Notes under the pieces: model-generated | Told to the model about the DNA's origin: nothing | Databases searched by the model: none | The model's input: only the letters and a program-made list of their open reading frames with translations | Made by a program: the position numbers and the translations under genes | NCBI GenBank assembly: GCA_937929935.1 | Contig: CALFUL010000003.1 | Span: forward strand, 1-64,000 | DNA: 64,000 nucleotides | Source: an uncultured Flavobacteriaceae bacterium | GTDB taxonomy: Bacteria; Bacteroidota; Bacteroidia; Flavobacteriales; Flavobacteriaceae | Reading direction: 5' to 3' | In this document: piece after piece, positions 62,527 to 64,000 of the stretch | Position numbering within the stretch: position 1 is the first letter of the stretch | How the letters are laid out: every line of letters starts with the position of its first letter

Positions 62527-63897
62527 TTAATCACAATTTTCCTTGCCTGTTTCAAACTTATTTGGAGTAATCTGATATGGATTCCCTCGCTGTACCCTTC
62601 CTCCATCAGACAATTTTCTAAATTCTTCTTTCAAATGTTTTTCGAACCATTTGGTGACATCGTATTCAGTAAAATCTGATTGTTCCCTAAAATGATGAAC
62701 AGTTGCACGAGCGGTATTGTCCAAAGCCTTTGCTGATATTTCTGCCGCGAGACCAGCCGTTGTATGATTTCCGAATCTATCGGTAACCCATGTCTCAAAT
62801 GTTAATAGTGGTATTTTTATCCGATACTTTTGAAAATTGTTAAGAGTGTAAACGCCAACACCCATTTCAAAATCTTTAATACAAGCAGCCTGCCATAATG
62901 ATGTTACTGACTGAAATTTAAAACTTTTACAGTTAGGATAGTATTTTTTTGTCAGATTTTCAGGAATTGCTTCTTCGCTATCAGGTGGATTTTCCGAAAA
63001 AGTTGTTTCACCAGAGGTATAACCATCGGGGTTGGAGCTTCCACCTCCAGCGGTTTCAGCGTAGGTCCATGAAATTTGTGAATTATTAGATCCGCTACCT
63101 GGCACCCAAACCCATTCTGTAGTACTGCCATCGTAGGTAGTTCCATTATATGTTGAACTGTCTCCATTTTGATTATACCAGTCCGTATAGTGGTAGGTTG
63201 TTATTGGAACCCAACCAGAACCTCCCGCGGCACTTCCACCTCCACAACTACCACCGCCTTCACCATCGATATTCAAAGCACATTCTAAGGCACTATCACA
63301 TCGGCTCGTATTAGCTTTTTCTGTACAACCGGCTCTAGCAATTAGTCCAAGACTGTTTACTTCCTCTTCTTCAATTTTTATACTTTCTACACTGTTCAGA
63401 GGTTTTCCCTTTTCATAATGAAAAAGATATTCAGCTTCACCTTGCAAGTTATATAAGTAAGTCATTCCGTGATAGCTTCTTTCTTCTATGTTGAAATAAG
63501 TATAGCCCTTACCATTACTAAAAGACAACATTTTGTTTATGAAGTACTTTATTTCATTTTCCCCTTTGTGCGCTAATACCGTAAAAAACTGACCTTTTAT
63601 TCTTCCTTTATTTGAGTAAGTAACTGGCTTATTTTGTTTTACTTTAAATTCATACCACTGCTTATCATTATAGGTTTTGATTTCAAAATAATCCCAGTTT
63701 ACTTCTATGTTCCTATTGATGTGGCCAGAAATATCCTCAAAATTTTCAAGAGTAAATTCAGCTTCAAATGCTTGCGCGACAGTCAATCGTTGTTCTAAGG
63801 TTTGAGTTTGACCTAACGGTTCAGTCTCACAACCAAGAATTAAAGAAAATATTAACGTTACAATCGCTAGGTATTTAAATGGGTGTATGATTTTCAT
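62527..63897 (-). CDS. lipoprotein with Gly-rich hinge and uncharacterised C-terminal domain
   Basis: Lipobox ILGC; GGGSCGGGSAAGGSGWVPITTYHYTDWYNQNGDSSTYNGTTYDGSTTEWVWVPG linker; distinct C-terminal domain. Confidence 0.6.
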   Translation of the reverse strand: MKIIHPFKYLAIVTLIFSLILGCETEPLGQTQTLEQRLTVAQAFEAEFTLENFEDISGHINRNIEVNWDYFEIKTYNDKQWYEFKVKQNKPVTYSNKGRIKGQFFTVLAHKGENEIKYFINKMLSFSNGKGYTYFNIEERSYHGMTYLYNLQGEAEYLFHYEKGKPLNSVESIKIEEEEVNSLGLIARAGCTEKANTSRCDSALECALNIDGEGGGSCGGGSAAGGSGWVPITTYHYTDWYNQNGDSSTYNGTTYDGSTTEWVWVPGSGSNNSQISWTYAETAGGGSSNPDGYTSGETTFSENPPDSEEAIPENLTKKYYPNCKSFKFQSVTSLWQAACIKDFEMGVGVYTLNNFQKYRIKIPLLTFETWVTDRFGNHTTAGLAAEISAKALDNTARATVHHFREQSDFTEYDVTKWFEKHLKEEFRKLSDGGRVQRGNPYQITPNKFETGKENCD

Positions 63898-64000
63898 GAT
63901 TTATGTTTTAATTTGATTTTGAAATTCCATTTAAACTAATCTTGATTGATTTAAATTTTGGTATTTATTCGACGAATGGAACTTTTTTATGTATGTAATA

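Overview
The window is a low-GC Bacteroidota (Flavobacteriaceae-like) chromosomal segment, mostly housekeeping: kdsA, typA, polyphosphate glucokinase, an ftsE-like ATPase, gyrB, mdh, fused secDF, lgt, yidD, cysS, proS, tRNA-Glu, rpsT, rho, truA and an msbA-like ABC exporter. It also carries T9SS type B surface proteins, OmpA-like proteins and several envelope proteins. The main accessory region is about 33.2-39.8 kb. It holds three headless Rhs core/tip ORFs that all start at the same (Y)PFG-MLQPNRNFDSQEYRYGF junction. Each has a different C-terminal tip and is followed by a small candidate immunity or partner gene. The best-supported pair is an HNH-type nuclease tip with a SUKH/SMI1-like immunity protein; a second tip looks like a URI/GIY-YIG nuclease and the third is unassigned. 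A tyrosine recombinase sits inside the cluster. Two of the Rhs cores form an inverted repeat pair, and a REP-like GTAG hairpin and a perfect 16-bp-arm hairpin lie between cassettes. Other items of note are a BLUF photoreceptor divergent from an unknown small ORF, an AGTTCA x5 microsatellite upstream of a wHTH regulator, a MITE-like dispersed element, a Gly/Trp plus Arg/Ser low-complexity lipoprotein, and an uncharacterised lipoprotein/partner pair at the right edge. All calls come from reading the sequence and supplied translations; no searches were run.
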